Position numbers and translations under genes: made by a program
Assembly (NCBI RefSeq): GCF_001598475.1
Contig: NZ_BCZA01000001.1
Span: 434,001-498,000 of the forward strand
Source of the DNA: Pantoea agglomerans NBRC 102470
GTDB lineage: Bacteria > Pseudomonadota > Gammaproteobacteria > Enterobacterales > Enterobacteriaceae
Reading direction: 5' to 3'
Length of the DNA stretch: 64,000 nt
Shown: piece by piece, positions 17,602 through 28,234 of the stretch
Position numbering within the stretch: the first letter of the stretch is position 1
Layout of the letters: each line of letters begins with the position of its first letter
Notes under the pieces: generated by a model
The model's input: only the letters and a program-made list of their open reading frames with translations
The model's database searches: none
Told to the model about the DNA's origin: nothing

Positions 17602-19095
17602 ATGTCACGACACAGCGAAACATCTGACGATGTACAAATCTGGGAAGGCAAGCTCAACTACAAAGAGGGCTTCTTTACCCAACTGCAAACCGAAGAATTT
17701 GCCAACGGCATCAATGAAGATGTGGTGCGGGCGATCTCGGCCAAGCGTAACGAGCCAGAGTGGATGCTGGAGTTTCGTCTTAAAGCGTTTCGTGCCTGGC
17801 TTGAAATGGAAGAGCCACACTGGCTGAAAGCGCACTACGAAAAACTCGACTACCAGGATTACAGCTACTACTCCGCGCCTTCCTGCGGCAACTGTGATGA
17901 CAGCTGCGCATCAGAACCCGGTGCACTGCAGGCTTCAGGCAGCGCGCCAGCCAGCGATTATCTGACACAGGAAGTGGAAAACGCCTTTAATCAGCTGGGT
18001 GTCCCGGTGCGTGAAGGCCGTGAAGTGGCGGTTGACGCCATTTTTGACTCCGTTTCGGTGGCGACCACCTATCGCGGCAAGCTGGCGGAGCAGGGGATTA
18101 TCTTCTGTTCCTTTGGCGAAGCGATCCAGGAGCACCCGGAGCTGGTGAAGCAGTATCTCGGCACGGTTGTTCCGGCGAACGATAACTTCTTTGCGGCGCT
18201 GAACTCGGCGGTCGCCTCTGACGGCACCTTCGTTTATATCCCGAAAGGGGTGCGTTGCCCGATGGAGTTGTCGACCTATTTCCGCATCAACGCAGCGAAA
18301 ACCGGTCAGTTCGAACGCACCATCCTGATTGCCGATGAAGACAGCTACGTCAGCTACATCGAAGGCTGTTCAGCGCCAGTGCGTGACACCTATCAGCTGC
18401 ACGCGGCCGTGGTGGAAGTCATCATCCACAAAAATGCCGAAGTGAAATATTCGACGGTTCAGAACTGGTTCCCGGGCGGCGAAGGTGAGGGAGGTATCCT
18501 GAACTTCGTGACCAAGCGCGCGCTGTGTGAAGGCGACCACAGCAAGATGTCCTGGACACAGTCTGAAACCGGCTCTGCTATCACCTGGAAATACCCAAGC
18601 TGCATTCTGCGCGGGGACTATTCGGTGGGTGAATTCTACTCAGTGGCACTGACCAGTGGTCGTCAGCAGGCCGATACCGGCACCAAGATGATCCACATTG
18701 GTAAAAACACCAAGTCGACCATCATCTCCAAAGGGATTTCGGCCGGTAAAAGTCAGAACACCTATCGCGGGCTGGTGAAAATCATGCCAACTGCGACCAA
18801 TGCCCGTAACTTTACGCAGTGTGACTCGATGCTGATCGGTCCTGATTGCGGCGCACATACTTTCCCGTATGTGGAGACCCGCAACAATACCGCTCAGCTT
18901 GAGCATGAAGCTACAACATCACGTATCGGCGAAGATCAGATGTTCTACTGTCTGCAACGCGGTATCAGTGAAGAAGACGCCATCTCGATGATCGTGAACG
19001 GCTTCTGTAAAGACGTATTCTCGGAGTTGCCACTGGAATTTGCTGTGGAAGCCCAGAAATTGTTAGCCATCAGCCTTGAGCACAGTGTGGGCTGA
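17602..19095 (+). CDS. sufB: Fe-S cluster scaffold protein SufB
   Basis: SufB is the core scaffold on which the SufBC2D complex builds iron-sulfur clusters, taking sulfur from SufE. The 497-residue sequence follows E. coli SufB closely. Landmarks are [18 protein letters not shown] near residue 95, the beta-helix core ([39 protein letters not shown]) and the C-terminal part containing [14 protein letters not shown], with the cysteine (C405 in E. coli) needed for cluster assembly. The C-terminal end [10 protein letters not shown] is invariant in enterics. It is cytoplasmic and operon-encoded with its partners. Confidence 0.98.
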   Translation: MSRHSETSDDVQIWEGKLNYKEGFFTQLQTEEFANGINEDVVRAISAKRNEPEWMLEFRLKAFRAWLEMEEPHWLKAHYEKLDYQDYSYYSAPSCGNCDDSCASEPGALQASGSAPASDYLTQEVENAFNQLGVPVREGREVAVDAIFDSVSVATTYRGKLAEQGIIFCSFGEAIQEHPELVKQYLGTVVPANDNFFAALNSAVASDGTFVYIPKGVRCPMELSTYFRINAAKTGQFERTILIADEDSYVSYIEGCSAPVRDTYQLHAAVVEVIIHKNAEVKYSTVQNWFPGGEGEGGILNFVTKRALCEGDHSKMSWTQSETGSAITWKYPSCILRGDYSVGEFYSVALTSGRQQADTGTKMIHIGKNTKSTIISKGISAGKSQNTYRGLVKIMPTATNARNFTQCDSMLIGPDCGAHTFPYVETRNNTAQLEHEATTSRIGEDQMFYCLQRGISEEDAISMIVNGFCKDVFSELPLEFAVEAQKLLAISLEHSVG

Positions 19096-19137
19096 TGCCG
19101 TCACACGCGTTGCCGGAAGCAATGTGAAGGAATAAGT

Positions 19138-19884
19138 ATGTTAAGCATTAAAGATTTGCAGGTCAGTGTTGAAGATAAAGCCATTCTGCGTGGCCTGAAT
19201 CTCGAAATTAAACCCGGCGAAGTGCATGCCATCATGGGCCCGAACGGCTCAGGTAAAAGCACCCTGTCAGCGACGCTGGCAGGCCGTGAAGATTATGAAG
19301 TAACCGGCGGTTCGGTCAGCTTCAAAGGTAAAGATCTGCTGGAACTGGCCCCTGAAGAGCGCGCCGGTGAAGGCATCTTTATGGCATTCCAGTATCCGGT
19401 AGAAATTCCGGGCGTCAGCAACCAGTTCTTTTTACAGACCTCGGTCAATGCGGTACGCAAATATCGTCAGCAGGAAGAGCTGGATCGCTTCGATTTCCAG
19501 GACTTCATTGAAGAGAAAATTGAGCTGCTGAAGATGCCGGCAGATCTGCTGACCCGCTCAGTCAACGTTGGCTTCTCCGGCGGTGAGAAGAAGCGTAACG
19601 ACATCCTGCAGATGGCGGCACTGGAGCCAGAACTCTGCATCCTGGATGAGACCGACTCAGGCCTGGATATCGATGCGCTGAAAATCGTGGCGAATGGCGT
19701 AAACAGCCTGCGCGACGAGAAGCGTGCCTTTATCATCGTGACCCACTACCAGCGTATTCTGGATTACATCAAGCCAGACTTCGTTCATGTTCTGTATCAG
19801 GGCAAAATCGTGAAATCTGGCGACTTCTCGCTGGTGAAACAGCTGGAGGAGCAAGGTTATGGCTGGCTTACCGACGAAGAGTGA
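19138..19884 (+). CDS. sufC: Fe-S assembly ATPase SufC
   Basis: SufC is a soluble ABC-type ATPase; two copies bind SufB and SufD and use ATP to reshape the scaffold during cluster assembly. The 248-residue product has Walker A GPNGSGKST near residue 40, signature SGGEKKRNDIL, Walker B CILDETDSGLD and the switch histidine in VTHYQRIL. Its 3' end overlaps the sufD start by 26 bases in a different frame, so the two genes are likely translationally coupled. Confidence 0.98.
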   Translation: MLSIKDLQVSVEDKAILRGLNLEIKPGEVHAIMGPNGSGKSTLSATLAGREDYEVTGGSVSFKGKDLLELAPEERAGEGIFMAFQYPVEIPGVSNQFFLQTSVNAVRKYRQQEELDRFDFQDFIEEKIELLKMPADLLTRSVNVGFSGGEKKRNDILQMAALEPELCILDETDSGLDIDALKIVANGVNSLRDEKRAFIIVTHYQRILDYIKPDFVHVLYQGKIVKSGDFSLVKQLEEQGYGWLTDEE

Positions 19885-21139
19885 TTCTGCGCTGCAACAG
19901 TGGCATCACCTGTTTGAGTCGCGCGGCGACGTGCGTTCTCTGCAGGCACAGCAGCACTGGCAGCAACTGATGCGCGTTGGCCTGCCAACCCGCAAGCACG
20001 AAAACTGGAAGTACACGCCGCTGGACACCTTACTGTCACAGCAGTTTGTACTGCCTGACACGCCGCAGACTCTGAGCGCTGAACAGGTTGATGCACTGGC
20101 GCTGCCGCTGGATGCGATCCGTCTGGTTTATGTTGACGGTCAGTTCCAGCCAGCCTTCAGCAGTCGCGACTGCGATCTGTTTGAGGTTCAGCACAGCGTG
20201 GCCGCCGAGCGCCGTCCGCTGCCTGCTGCGGTTCAGCCTGAACTCTTCCTGCATCTGACTGAGAGTCTGGCAGAAGAGGTGACGACCCTGCGTCTGGCGC
20301 GCGGTAAATCCGCTGCGCGTCCGGTCTATCTGCTGCATATCACCAGCGGTCAGCAGACGGGTATGAACACGGTTCACTATCGTCATCACCTGCAGCTGGA
20401 AGAGAGTGCCGAAGCGGAAGTGATTGAGCACTACGTTTCACTGGATGAGCGCGCCCATTTCACCGGCACGCGCTTTACCTTTGCGGTAGGCGACAATGCA
20501 AAACTGACGCACACGAAGCTGGCCTTTGAAAGCAGCGCCAGCTATCACTTTGCGCATAACGATCTGGTCATTGGCAACGATGGACAGGTCAGCAGCACCA
20601 GCTTCCTGCTGGGTGCCGGGCTGTCGCGTCACAACACCAGTACCCAGCTGAATGGCGAAAACACCACGCTGGCGATCAACAGCCTGGTGCTGCCAGTGAA
20701 ACAGGAAGTGGCGGATACCCGTACTTACCTGGAGCACAACAAGGGCCACTGCGTCAGCCGCCAGATGCATAAAACCATCGTGCGTGACAAAGGCCGTGCG
20801 GTGTTTAACGGCCACATTAAAGTGGCACAGCATGCGCTGAAGACCGACGGGCAGATGACCAACAACAACCTGTTGCTGGGCAAGCTCTCAGAAGTCGATA
20901 CCAAACCGCAGCTGGAAATTTATGCGGATGACGTCAAGTGCAGCCACGGTGCCACCATCGGTCGTATTGATGATGAGCAGATGTTCTACCTGCGTTCGCG
21001 CGGTATTGAGCAGGATGCTGCACAGACCATGATTATTCATGCGTTTGCCGCAGAACTGACCGAAACACTGGAAAATGAGGTGATGCGTCAGGCCGTGCTG
21101 CAGCGTATCGCGCAACGTTTTCCCGGAGGCGACATATGA
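19859..21139 (+). CDS. sufD: Fe-S assembly protein SufD
   Basis: SufD is the SufB paralog in the SufBC2D scaffold and is needed for iron acquisition during cluster assembly. The 426-residue protein shows the conserved N-terminal [16 protein letters not shown], central [19 protein letters not shown], and C-terminal [20 protein letters not shown] with the histidine thought to act in assembly. The MAGLP start is conserved in enterics, which supports the 26-base overlap with sufC. The stop codon overlaps the sufS start (ATGATG at 21136), another sign of coupling. Confidence 0.97.
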   Translation: MAGLPTKSDSALQQWHHLFESRGDVRSLQAQQHWQQLMRVGLPTRKHENWKYTPLDTLLSQQFVLPDTPQTLSAEQVDALALPLDAIRLVYVDGQFQPAFSSRDCDLFEVQHSVAAERRPLPAAVQPELFLHLTESLAEEVTTLRLARGKSAARPVYLLHITSGQQTGMNTVHYRHHLQLEESAEAEVIEHYVSLDERAHFTGTRFTFAVGDNAKLTHTKLAFESSASYHFAHNDLVIGNDGQVSSTSFLLGAGLSRHNTSTQLNGENTTLAINSLVLPVKQEVADTRTYLEHNKGHCVSRQMHKTIVRDKGRAVFNGHIKVAQHALKTDGQMTNNNLLLGKLSEVDTKPQLEIYADDVKCSHGATIGRIDDEQMFYLRSRGIEQDAAQTMIIHAFAAELTETLENEVMRQAVLQRIAQRFPGGDI

Positions 21140-22362
21140 TGAACTTCGATCTCGAACGCGTCAGGGCTGATTTTCCTATCCTGAAGCGTGAGGTCAACGG
21201 TCATCCGCTGGCCTATCTTGACAGTGCGGCCAGCGCACAGCGTCCACTCTCGGTGATTAACGCCGAGAGTCATTTCTATCAGCACGGCTATGCGGCCGTG
21301 CATCGTGGTATCCATACGCTGAGCCAGCAGGCGACCAGCGACATGGAGAACGTGCGCGATCAGGCTGCCCGTTTTATCAATGCGCAGTCACAGGAAGAGA
21401 TTGTCTTCGTCAAAGGCACCACCGAAGGCATCAATCTGGTGGCGAACACCTGGGGCAGCAGTAACCTCCAGGCTGGCGATAACCTGATCATCACTGAGAT
21501 GGAGCATCACGCCAATATCGTTCCATGGCAGATGCTGGCCCAGCGCACCGGCGCAGAAGTGCGTGTCCTGCCATTAAATGACAACGGTGAGCTGGCGCTG
21601 GAGCAACTGGCGGGGCTGATCGACAGCCGTACGCGGTTGCTGGCGGTGACGCATGTTTCAAACGTGCTCGGCACGGTTAATCCGGTTAAGGCGATCGTTG
21701 CTCAGGCAAAAGCGGCTGGCGTCATCACGCTGGTGGATGGTGCCCAGGCGGTGATGCATGACAAGGTTGATGTGCAGGATATCGGCTGCGACTTCTACGC
21801 CTTCTCCAGCCATAAACTCTATGGCCCGAACGGCGTGGGTATCCTCTACGGCCGCAAAGCGCTGCTGGATGAGATGCCACCATGGGAAGGGGGCGGTTCA
21901 ATGATTGAGCGCGTCATACTGCCCACCGGCACCACCTGGAACAGTGCGCCGTGGCGCTTTGAAGCGGGTACGCCGAATACCGGCGGTATTATCGGCTTTG
22001 GTGCGGCGATGGCCTATGTGCAGGCGCTGGGACTGGATACGATTCATCAGCGCGAGACGGCACTGATGAACTATGCGCTCGATAAACTGGGCACCGTTCC
22101 GGATATCCAGATCTACGGTCCGCAGTCACGAGCTGGCGTTATCGCCTTCAATCTCGGTAAACATCACGCCTACGATGTCGGCAGCTTCCTGGATCAATAT
22201 GGCATTGCCATCCGCACCGGACATCACTGCGCGATGCCGCTGATGCAGCATTACAATGTACCGGCGATGTGCCGTGCCTCCTTCACGTTCTATAACAGTG
22301 AAGAGGAAGTGAATCGTCTGGCTGCCGGTTTGACACGCATTCATCGTCTGCTGGGCGGCTGA
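21136..22362 (+). CDS. sufS: Cysteine desulfurase SufS
   Basis: SufS is a PLP enzyme that removes sulfur from cysteine as a persulfide, giving alanine, and hands the sulfur to SufE; it can also act on selenocysteine. The 408-residue sequence has the PLP lysine in [11 protein letters not shown], the aspartate and histidine in VDGAQAVMH, and the catalytic cysteine in [11 protein letters not shown]. The type II desulfurase fold without a long Cys loop explains its dependence on SufE. Two adjacent ATGs (21136 and 21139) are possible starts; both give the same protein apart from one methionine. Confidence 0.97.
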   Translation: MMNFDLERVRADFPILKREVNGHPLAYLDSAASAQRPLSVINAESHFYQHGYAAVHRGIHTLSQQATSDMENVRDQAARFINAQSQEEIVFVKGTTEGINLVANTWGSSNLQAGDNLIITEMEHHANIVPWQMLAQRTGAEVRVLPLNDNGELALEQLAGLIDSRTRLLAVTHVSNVLGTVNPVKAIVAQAKAAGVITLVDGAQAVMHDKVDVQDIGCDFYAFSSHKLYGPNGVGILYGRKALLDEMPPWEGGGSMIERVILPTGTTWNSAPWRFEAGTPNTGGIIGFGAAMAYVQALGLDTIHQRETALMNYALDKLGTVPDIQIYGPQSRAGVIAFNLGKHHAYDVGSFLDQYGIAIRTGHHCAMPLMQHYNVPAMCRASFTFYNSEEEVNRLAAGLTRIHRLLGG

Positions 22363-22383
22363 ACAGTTTTAACGGAGTCCCTG

Positions 22384-22800
22384 ATGGCGAATTTGCCTGA
22401 AAAAGAGAAACTGGTTCGCAACTTCAACCGTTGCGCTAACTGGGAAGAGAAGTACCTCTACATTATTGAGCTGGGTTCAAAGCTTCCGGAATCTTCTGAA
22501 ACCTTACACCAGCCGGAGAACGTGATTTCGGGTTGTCAGAGTCAGGTGTGGATCAGAATGACCCCGCAGGCGGATGGTTCCATTGCGTTTGAAGGCGACA
22601 GCGATGCCGCTATCGTTAAAGGTTTGATTGCTATCGTATTTAGCCTCTATCAGAACTTGCCGCCCGCCGATATCCTGGCGCTGGATGTGCGCCACTGGTT
22701 TGGCGAACTGGCACTGATGCAGCACCTGACGCCCACCCGGTCGCAGGGGCTGGAGGCGATGATTCGGTCTATTCGCCATACCGCTCAGAACCTCAGCTAA
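22384..22800 (+). CDS. sufE: Sulfur acceptor protein SufE
   Basis: SufE stimulates SufS, takes its persulfide sulfur on a cysteine and delivers it to SufB. The 138-residue protein has the acceptor cysteine C51 in [12 protein letters not shown] and the conserved [10 protein letters not shown] start. It is the last gene of the suf operon; a strong terminator begins 12 bases after the stop. Confidence 0.97.
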   Translation: MANLPEKEKLVRNFNRCANWEEKYLYIIELGSKLPESSETLHQPENVISGCQSQVWIRMTPQADGSIAFEGDSDAAIVKGLIAIVFSLYQNLPPADILALDVRHWFGELALMQHLTPTRSQGLEAMIRSIRHTAQNLS

Positions 22801-22811
22801 GTTACACTCCA

Positions 22812-22838
22812 CAGACGCCATCCGGCGTCTGTTTTTTT
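22812..22838 (+). terminator. Rho-independent terminator of the suf operon
   Basis: CAGACGCC (22812-22819) pairs with GGCGTCTG (22824-22831) around an ATCC loop and is followed by seven T. Confidence 0.94.
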
Positions 22839-22856
22839 ATCTGACGAGAAAATTGC

Positions 22857-23882
22857 ATGAAACCTGCTTTACGTTTAGCCGGTGCATTGCTGCTGACCTG
22901 CTTTGGGCTCTCTGCACCCGCGTTCGCCACCGAATATCCGCTGCCACCACCTGACAGTCGCCTGATTGGCGAAAACGTCCTGACTCAGGTTCCTGACAAT
23001 AAACAACCTCTGGAAGCGATTGCGGCGCGCTACCAGGTCGGCCTGCTGAGCATGCTGGAGGCAAATCCCGGTACCGATCCCTGGCTGCCCAAAGCGGGCA
23101 CCCAGCTGACGGTTCCACTGCAGATGATCCTGCCCGATACGCCGCGCGAAGGGATTGTGGTGAATCTGGCCGAGCTGCGTCTCTACTACTATCCCAAAGG
23201 GGAGGATAAGGTCATTGTCTATCCCATCGGTATTGGCCAGCTGGGTGCAGCCACGCCAGTGATGGTGACGCAGATCAGCCAGAAGATCCCTAATCCCACC
23301 TGGACGCCCACGGCGAACATCCGCAAACGCTACGCCAAAGAGGGCATTACGCTGCCTGGCGTGGTCCCCGCCGGACCGGATAACCCGATGGGGCAGTTTG
23401 CCATGCGTCTGGCGCGCGGCACCGGCCAGTATCTTATCCATGGCACTAATGCGAAATTCGGTATCGGCATGCGCGTCAGTTCAGGCTGCATCCGTCTGCG
23501 TTCAGAAGATATCGAAGCGCTGTTTAACTCAGCGCCGAAAGGGACGCGGGTACAGATCATCAATCAGCCGGTGAAGTACGCTGTAGAGCCGGATGGGAAA
23601 CGCTACGTGGAAGTGCATCAGCCGCTGTCACGCAACGATAAGGACGATCCACAGACCATGCCGATTGCACTCACTGCCGGAGTGAAGCAGTTTATGAAAA
23701 GTGAGAAGAGTGATAGTGCCCTGATTAAAGCCAGCTTAGCGCGACGCTCAGGCATGCCTGTGCTGGTCAGCAGTGGGGAGCCGGTGCAGAGTGATACGGT
23801 GCCGCCTGCAGGGCTGGAGAGCGCGTCTGTGGGGGCTGATAGCCCGGTGACACAGGCTGAGGGCAACGCGGTTCAGCCCTGA
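22857..23882 (+). CDS. ldtE: L,D-transpeptidase LdtE (YnhG)
   Basis: LdtE is a periplasmic L,D-transpeptidase that forms 3-3 crosslinks between meso-diaminopimelate residues of peptidoglycan. The 341-residue precursor begins with a cleavable signal peptide (about residues 1-24, ending APAFA), then a LysM-like peptidoglycan-binding segment (about residues 40-85), then the YkuD catalytic domain with the motif HGTN...SSGCIRL that supplies the catalytic histidine and cysteine. The C-terminal 60 residues are low-complexity and variable. It converges on lpp, as in enterics. Confidence 0.94.
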   Translation: MKPALRLAGALLLTCFGLSAPAFATEYPLPPPDSRLIGENVLTQVPDNKQPLEAIAARYQVGLLSMLEANPGTDPWLPKAGTQLTVPLQMILPDTPREGIVVNLAELRLYYYPKGEDKVIVYPIGIGQLGAATPVMVTQISQKIPNPTWTPTANIRKRYAKEGITLPGVVPAGPDNPMGQFAMRLARGTGQYLIHGTNAKFGIGMRVSSGCIRLRSEDIEALFNSAPKGTRVQIINQPVKYAVEPDGKRYVEVHQPLSRNDKDDPQTMPIALTAGVKQFMKSEKSDSALIKASLARRSGMPVLVSSGEPVQSDTVPPAGLESASVGADSPVTQAEGNAVQP

Positions 23883-23920
23883 ACGGATAAGTGCCTGTGA
23901 AGGGCACTGAATTCGGAGCA

Positions 23921-23951
23921 AAAAAAATGGCGCCATAAAGGCGCCATTTTT
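23921..23951. terminator. Bidirectional terminator between ldtE and lpp
   Basis: TGGCGCC (23928-23934) and GGCGCCA (23940-23946) form a stem around ATAAA, with seven A before and five T after. It can end the lpp message on the minus strand and the ldtE message on the plus strand. Confidence 0.93.
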
Positions 23952-23963
23952 AAACCAGAACTC

Positions 23964-24203
<240 letters not shown>

Positions 24204-24237
24204 TTATACCCTCTAGATTGAGTTAATCTCCATGTAG

Positions 24238-24274
24238 CGTTACAAGTATTACACAAAGCTTTTTAAGTTGAGAA
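24238..24274 (-). promoter_or_regulatory. lpp promoter
   Basis: Minus strand: -35 TTCTCA (24269-24274), 17-base spacer, -10 TAATAC (24246-24251), start near 24238. The leader from there to the ATG, including CTAGAGGGTAT, is nearly identical to the strong E. coli lpp promoter and leader as I remember them. The AT-rich upstream flank (24275-24400) resembles an UP-element region; I see no gene in it. Confidence 0.82.
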
Positions 24275-24454
24275 TAAATTTTTGATGAGAAGATGCTTAA
24301 ATTTGATCGTTCGCTCAAAGAAGCAGCGAATCACAGAATATGATAAAAAAATTTAGCGAAAACAGAGAGATTTAATCGGATTAACCTTAATATTAAGAGT
24401 ATTTGAATAGTTATTTTCGATTGGAATTTTCTGACATTTGGTTTAAGTAGAAAT

Positions 24455-24481
24455 AAAAAAAAGCGCCCGATAAAGGCGCTT
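24455..24481 (-). terminator. Rho-independent terminator of pykF
   Basis: On the minus strand AAGCGCC (opposite 24475-24481) and GGCGCTT (opposite 24461-24467) form a stem followed by a run of T (24455-24462). It lies 24 bases past the pykF stop. Confidence 0.93.
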
Positions 24482-24504
24482 CAAAATAATGGTCAGAGAG
24501 CGTT

Positions 24505-25917
24505 TTACAGAACGTGTACAGAAGCAGTGTTGGTAGTTCCGCTTGGTACTAATGCACCTGACACCAGCACCACGACATCGCCTTTCTGGCCGTAGCCACT
24601 TTCCAGCGCCGCTTCTTTACCCAGACGATAGAAATCGTCGGTTGAAGCGATCTCAGTCACCAGACGTGTCTCAATCCCTTTGCTCAGGATCAGCTGACGG
24701 GCAGTCATCGGATTGGTGGTCAGCGCCAGGATGGTCGCGTTCGGGAAGTATTTACGCACGGCTTTAGCAGACTTACCCCCTTCGGTAGCAACCACAATCA
24801 GTGGCGCTTCCAGCTTCTCAGCGGTCTCTACCGCACCACGGCAGACGGCTTCTGTGATACGCATTTTGCGGTTATCACTCTGGCTGTCGATGCGGGACTT
24901 CATCACGCGATCGGTACGCTCACAGATGGTCGCCATGATGGTGACTGACTCCAGCGGATAACGGCCTTTGGCACTCTCACCTGACAGCATGACAGCATCG
25001 GTACCGTCAAGAATGGCGTTTGCCACGTCACCGGCTTCTGCGCGGGTAGGGCGCGGGTTCTTGATCATGGAATCGAGCATCTGGGTAGCCGTGATGACCA
25101 CTTTGCGTGCTTTATTACATTTTTTGATCATCATCTTCTGTGCGAAGATCACTTCTTCAACCGGGATCTCAACGCCCAGGTCGCCACGCGCAACCATGAT
25201 GCCGTCTGACGCTTCGAGGATTTCGTCGAAGTTGTTCAGGCCTTCCTGGTTTTCGATTTTGGAGATGATCTGGATATGCTCGCCGCCGTTCTGTTTCAGG
25301 TGCTCGCGAATTTCCAGCACGTCTGAACGTTTACGGATGAAAGAGGCGGCGACGAAGTCTACGCCCTGCTCACAACCAAAAATCAGGTCGCGTTTATCTT
25401 TTTCGGCCAGTGCTGGCAGCTGGATAGAGACGCCTGGCAGGTTAACGCCTTTGTTTTCGCCCAGATCGCCATTGTTCAGGACTTTACACACCACGGTATT
25501 TTCAGTGACTTCGGTCACTTCCATACCAATCAGGCCATCATCGACCAGCACCGTGTTGCCGATTTTCAGATCAGCAGTGAAACCCGGGTAGGTCACCGCA
25601 ACGCGCTCGCTGTTGCCAATCACGCTCTGGTCTGTAGTAAAGGTAAAGGTCTGACCCGCTTTCAGAGCCGCATCGTTGCCGCCTTCCAGTTTCATGGTGC
25701 GGATTTCAGGGCCTTTGGTATCCAGCAGAATAGCGGCCTGACGGCCGGTTTTTTGCATAACGGCACGCATGTTGGTGATGCGTTGGCCATGCTCAGCGTA
25801 GTCGCCGTGAGAGAAGTTAAGACGCATAACATTCATGCCAGCTTCAAGCAGCTGAGTCAGCATCTCTTCGGATTCGGTTTTCGGGCCGATTGTACAAACG
25901 ATTTTAGTCTTTTTCAT
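24505..25917 (-). CDS. pykF: Pyruvate kinase I
   Basis: PykF transfers phosphate from phosphoenolpyruvate to ADP, giving pyruvate and ATP, the last step of glycolysis; the type I enzyme is activated by fructose 1,6-bisphosphate. The 470-residue length matches E. coli exactly. Motifs include the start [16 protein letters not shown], the [10 protein letters not shown] loop, the metal and substrate site [17 protein letters not shown] with [12 protein letters not shown], and the domain with [12 protein letters not shown]. The frame stays open upstream across the tRNA genes, but the conserved start is at 25917. It faces the opposite reaction of PpsA, also encoded here. Confidence 0.98.
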   Translation of the reverse strand: MKKTKIVCTIGPKTESEEMLTQLLEAGMNVMRLNFSHGDYAEHGQRITNMRAVMQKTGRQAAILLDTKGPEIRTMKLEGGNDAALKAGQTFTFTTDQSVIGNSERVAVTYPGFTADLKIGNTVLVDDGLIGMEVTEVTENTVVCKVLNNGDLGENKGVNLPGVSIQLPALAEKDKRDLIFGCEQGVDFVAASFIRKRSDVLEIREHLKQNGGEHIQIISKIENQEGLNNFDEILEASDGIMVARGDLGVEIPVEEVIFAQKMMIKKCNKARKVVITATQMLDSMIKNPRPTRAEAGDVANAILDGTDAVMLSGESAKGRYPLESVTIMATICERTDRVMKSRIDSQSDNRKMRITEAVCRGAVETAEKLEAPLIVVATEGGKSAKAVRKYFPNATILALTTNPMTARQLILSKGIETRLVTEIASTDDFYRLGKEAALESGYGQKGDVVVLVSGALVPSGTTNTASVHVL

Positions 25918-26261
25918 GACGGATTTTCTGTAAGTTGTGATGGATGAATAAGGGCGGAATCCGATGGCAGCGCATCGAAATGAAATTTCTGATTGAGACT
26001 GAAAAGGGCAGTACTGAGTAAGAATAGGTGACGAAGGCCAGGCGTGCAGGGAAGTTGTGCGGTTACGGTTGGTAACCACCACGCTGTTGTTGCGCAAATC
26101 ATTTGAGTTATCGCAGTAAGCACGTGATCGCTGAAACCTTTCAAGTAAGCAACGCGGGACAGTATAGACGCTAAGTATGCGAAAACCAATCAAAAAGCAG
26201 AAGGGGGAAGCGATGCAGATCAATAAAAGTGGAGTTGCGCAAGCTGAAGAAATTCTGAAAG
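25918..26261 (-). other. pykF leader and promoter region
   Basis: These 344 bases between pykF and the tRNA genes hold the pykF promoter: a -10 TATACT (26161-26166, minus strand) with a weak -35, a Cra operator downstream of it (26130-26143), an interrupted palindrome GGTTAC-GGTTG-GTAACC (26061-26077) and two TTGCGCAA palindromes (26090-26097, 26235-26242). The untranslated leader would be about 235 bases. No gene is visible. Confidence 0.65.
26130..26143. promoter_or_regulatory. Cra (FruR) operator of pykF
   Basis: GCTGAAACCTTTCA matches all 14 positions of the Cra consensus RSTGAAWCSNTHHW. It lies just downstream of the predicted pykF start site (near 26154), where bound Cra would block transcription. 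This agrees with known Cra repression of pykF in E. coli. Confidence 0.82.
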
Positions 26262-26338
26262 TGGTGCGCTCTAATGGACTCGAACCATCGACCCCCACCA
26301 TGTCAAGGTGGTGCTCTAACCAACTGAGCTAAGAGCGC
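26262..26338 (-). tRNA. tRNA-Val (anticodon GAC), third in the array
   Basis: 77 bases including encoded CCA. The acceptor stem GCGCTCT/AGAGCGC closes, and the anticodon loop TTGACAT gives GAC, reading GUC and GUU. The D arm AGCTCAGTTGGTTAGAGC and T loop GTTCGAGTC are standard. The sequence is identical to the copy at 26430-26506. Confidence 0.97.
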
Positions 26339-26349
26339 ATACTGAATAT

Positions 26350-26426
26350 TGGTGCGTCCGAGTGGACTCGAACCACCGACCCCCACCATGTCAAGGTGGT
26401 GCTCTAACCAACTGAGCTACGGACGC
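26350..26426 (-). tRNA. tRNA-Val (anticodon GAC), second in the array
   Basis: 77 bases with CCA. It shares the anticodon arm with its neighbours, but the acceptor stem is GCGTCCG/CGGACGC and the T stem has a compensatory G-C pair instead of A-T. This version equals E. coli valV as I recall it. An 11-base spacer separates it from the downstream copy. Confidence 0.97.
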
Positions 26427-26429
26427 ACT

Positions 26430-26506
26430 TGGTGCGCTCTAATGGACTCGAACCATCGACCCCCACCATGTCAAGGTGGTGCTCTAACCAACTGAGCTAA
26501 GAGCGC
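26430..26506 (-). tRNA. tRNA-Val (anticodon GAC), first in the array
   Basis: 77 bases with CCA, identical to the copy at 26262-26338. It is first to be transcribed and is separated from the next gene by only 3 bases, so the three must be processed from one transcript. E. coli has two such genes (valV, valW) at this place; here there are three. Confidence 0.97.
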
Positions 26507-26529
26507 AACATGCTGTCAGGGCGACAGCG

Positions 26530-26565
26530 GGGACGAATATTAACGGCAGCGTGTGAGGCTGGCAA
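26530..26565 (-). promoter_or_regulatory. Promoter of the tRNA-Val operon
   Basis: Minus strand: -35 TTGCCA (26560-26565), 17-base spacer, -10 TAATAT (26537-26542), then a GC-rich discriminator CGTCCCCGC. This is the typical stable-RNA promoter form, sensitive to ppGpp and growth rate. Confidence 0.85.
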
Positions 26566-26658
26566 GGGGAAAATAGTTTTTTCGCCATGACTGCACAGCA
26601 ACTGTGCTAACCGTCGTTTTTTTCGTCATTGCGGGCCATGAATGACCCGCCTCGAACG

Positions 26659-28032
26659 TTATCGCGCTGCACGCATCAGGATAATCTCCGCCGGAGATTG
26701 CTGTAACCGTCTGATGCGCCAGATCATCATCACCGCAGCCGAGGTCAGGCCGATAATAAAGCCGCACCAGAAGCCCGCAGGTCCCATGCGCGGCACCACC
26801 CAGTCGGTCAGCGCCAGCAGATAACCGGCGGGCAGCCCCAGCAGCCAGTAAGCGATAAAGGTAATAAAGAAAATCGACCGCGTATCTTTATAACCGCGCA
26901 GGATCCCGCTGCCAATCACCTGTATCGAGTCTGAGAACTGATAAATTGCCGCCAGCAGCATCAGCTGTGCCGCCAGCGTCACCACTTCAGGGTTGTCGTT
27001 ATAGAGCAGGGCAATCTGATGACGAAACGTCACGGTAAAAATGGCGGTCAGCGCCGCCATGCTGATGCCAACCCCCTGGGCGGTCCAGGCCGCGACCCGT
27101 GCCTGCTCGGTGGAGCCCTGACCCAGACGATAACCGACGCGGATGGTGGTCGCGACACCCAGCGACAGCGGCAATACAAACATCAGTGAACTGAAATTGA
27201 GCGCAATCTGGTGACCGGCCACGTTAACGATGCCCAGTGGCGAAACCAGCAGGGCGACCACGGCGAACAGCGTGACCTCAAAGAAGAGTGCCAGCGCCAC
27301 CGGCAATCCCAGCGTCATCAGGCGGCTCAGAATCGGACGGGAAGGGGGTGACCAGCGGCTCTCCATACGGATATCGCGCATGCTACCCATCCGGCGCACC
27401 CAGAAGCGCATGCAGATAAACATCACCCAGTAGACCGAGGCGGTCGCCACGCCGCAGCCGACACCGCCCAGGGCAGGCATGCCGAAGTGGCCATAGATAA
27501 AGACATAGTTGAGCGGGATGTTGAACATCAGGCCTAAAAAGCCCAGCACCATGCCGGGTTTGGTTTTCGACAGCCCCTCGCATTGATTGCGGAGCACCTG
27601 GAAGAAGAGGTAGCCAGGCGCGCCGAACAGCAGGGCATGCAGATAGCCTTCTGCCTTCAGCGCCAGCACTGGATCGATGTCATGCATCGCCCGGATAAGA
27701 TAACCGGCATGCCACAACAGCACCATAATCAGCAGGGAGACGAAAAAGGCGAGCCAGTATCCCTGGCGGATCTGTTCACCGATGCGTTCGCGGCGGCCAG
27801 AACCATTGAGTTGCGCAACGGTGGGCGTCAATGCAAGCAGAAGACCATGACCAAACAGGATGGCCGGTAGCCAGACAGAGGTGCCGACAGCAACGGCGGC
27901 CATATCCGTGGCGCTGACTGCGCCGGCCATAATGGTATCCACAAATCCCATTGCGGTTTGAGCCACCTGAGCAAGGATGACCGGAATCGCAAGGGCCAGC
28001 AATTGACGCGCTTCTGTTAAATACTTCTGCAC
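26659..28032 (-). CDS. mdtK: Multidrug efflux MATE transporter MdtK
   Basis: MdtK is an inner-membrane MATE-family exporter that uses cation gradients to expel drugs such as fluoroquinolones and, in E. coli, some dipeptides. The 457-residue length equals E. coli MdtK. Twelve hydrophobic helices can be traced in two related halves; the N-terminal [20 protein letters not shown] and the segment [16 protein letters not shown] are family landmarks. It is divergent from ribE (riboflavin synthase), as in E. coli. Confidence 0.95.
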   Translation of the reverse strand: MQKYLTEARQLLALAIPVILAQVAQTAMGFVDTIMAGAVSATDMAAVAVGTSVWLPAILFGHGLLLALTPTVAQLNGSGRRERIGEQIRQGYWLAFFVSLLIMVLLWHAGYLIRAMHDIDPVLALKAEGYLHALLFGAPGYLFFQVLRNQCEGLSKTKPGMVLGFLGLMFNIPLNYVFIYGHFGMPALGGVGCGVATASVYWVMFICMRFWVRRMGSMRDIRMESRWSPPSRPILSRLMTLGLPVALALFFEVTLFAVVALLVSPLGIVNVAGHQIALNFSSLMFVLPLSLGVATTIRVGYRLGQGSTEQARVAAWTAQGVGISMAALTAIFTVTFRHQIALLYNDNPEVVTLAAQLMLLAAIYQFSDSIQVIGSGILRGYKDTRSIFFITFIAYWLLGLPAGYLLALTDWVVPRMGPAGFWCGFIIGLTSAAVMMIWRIRRLQQSPAEIILMRAAR

Positions 28033-28234
28033 GTTAACACCTGACTTATTGAATGAATTAAAAGGGGCAGGAAGCCCGGGGAATTTCGCGAGCTAGTGTA
28101 ACTGGCGTAACAGAATTCGCCAATCTTTGTCACACAATGCGGTTTGCTCCGCTATAAAGCGGCGGGGCGGGCTGAAATCTAACAGCCGACCTGAGCTGTG
28201 ATAAACTAGCGTAAACTTCGCAGAGGCAAAGACT

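Noticed and set aside
25918..26301. N-terminal extension of pykF reaching into the tRNA genes
   Set aside because: The frame stays open, but the conserved start [12 protein letters not shown] is at 25917 and gives the exact family length. The extension would translate a tRNA gene.
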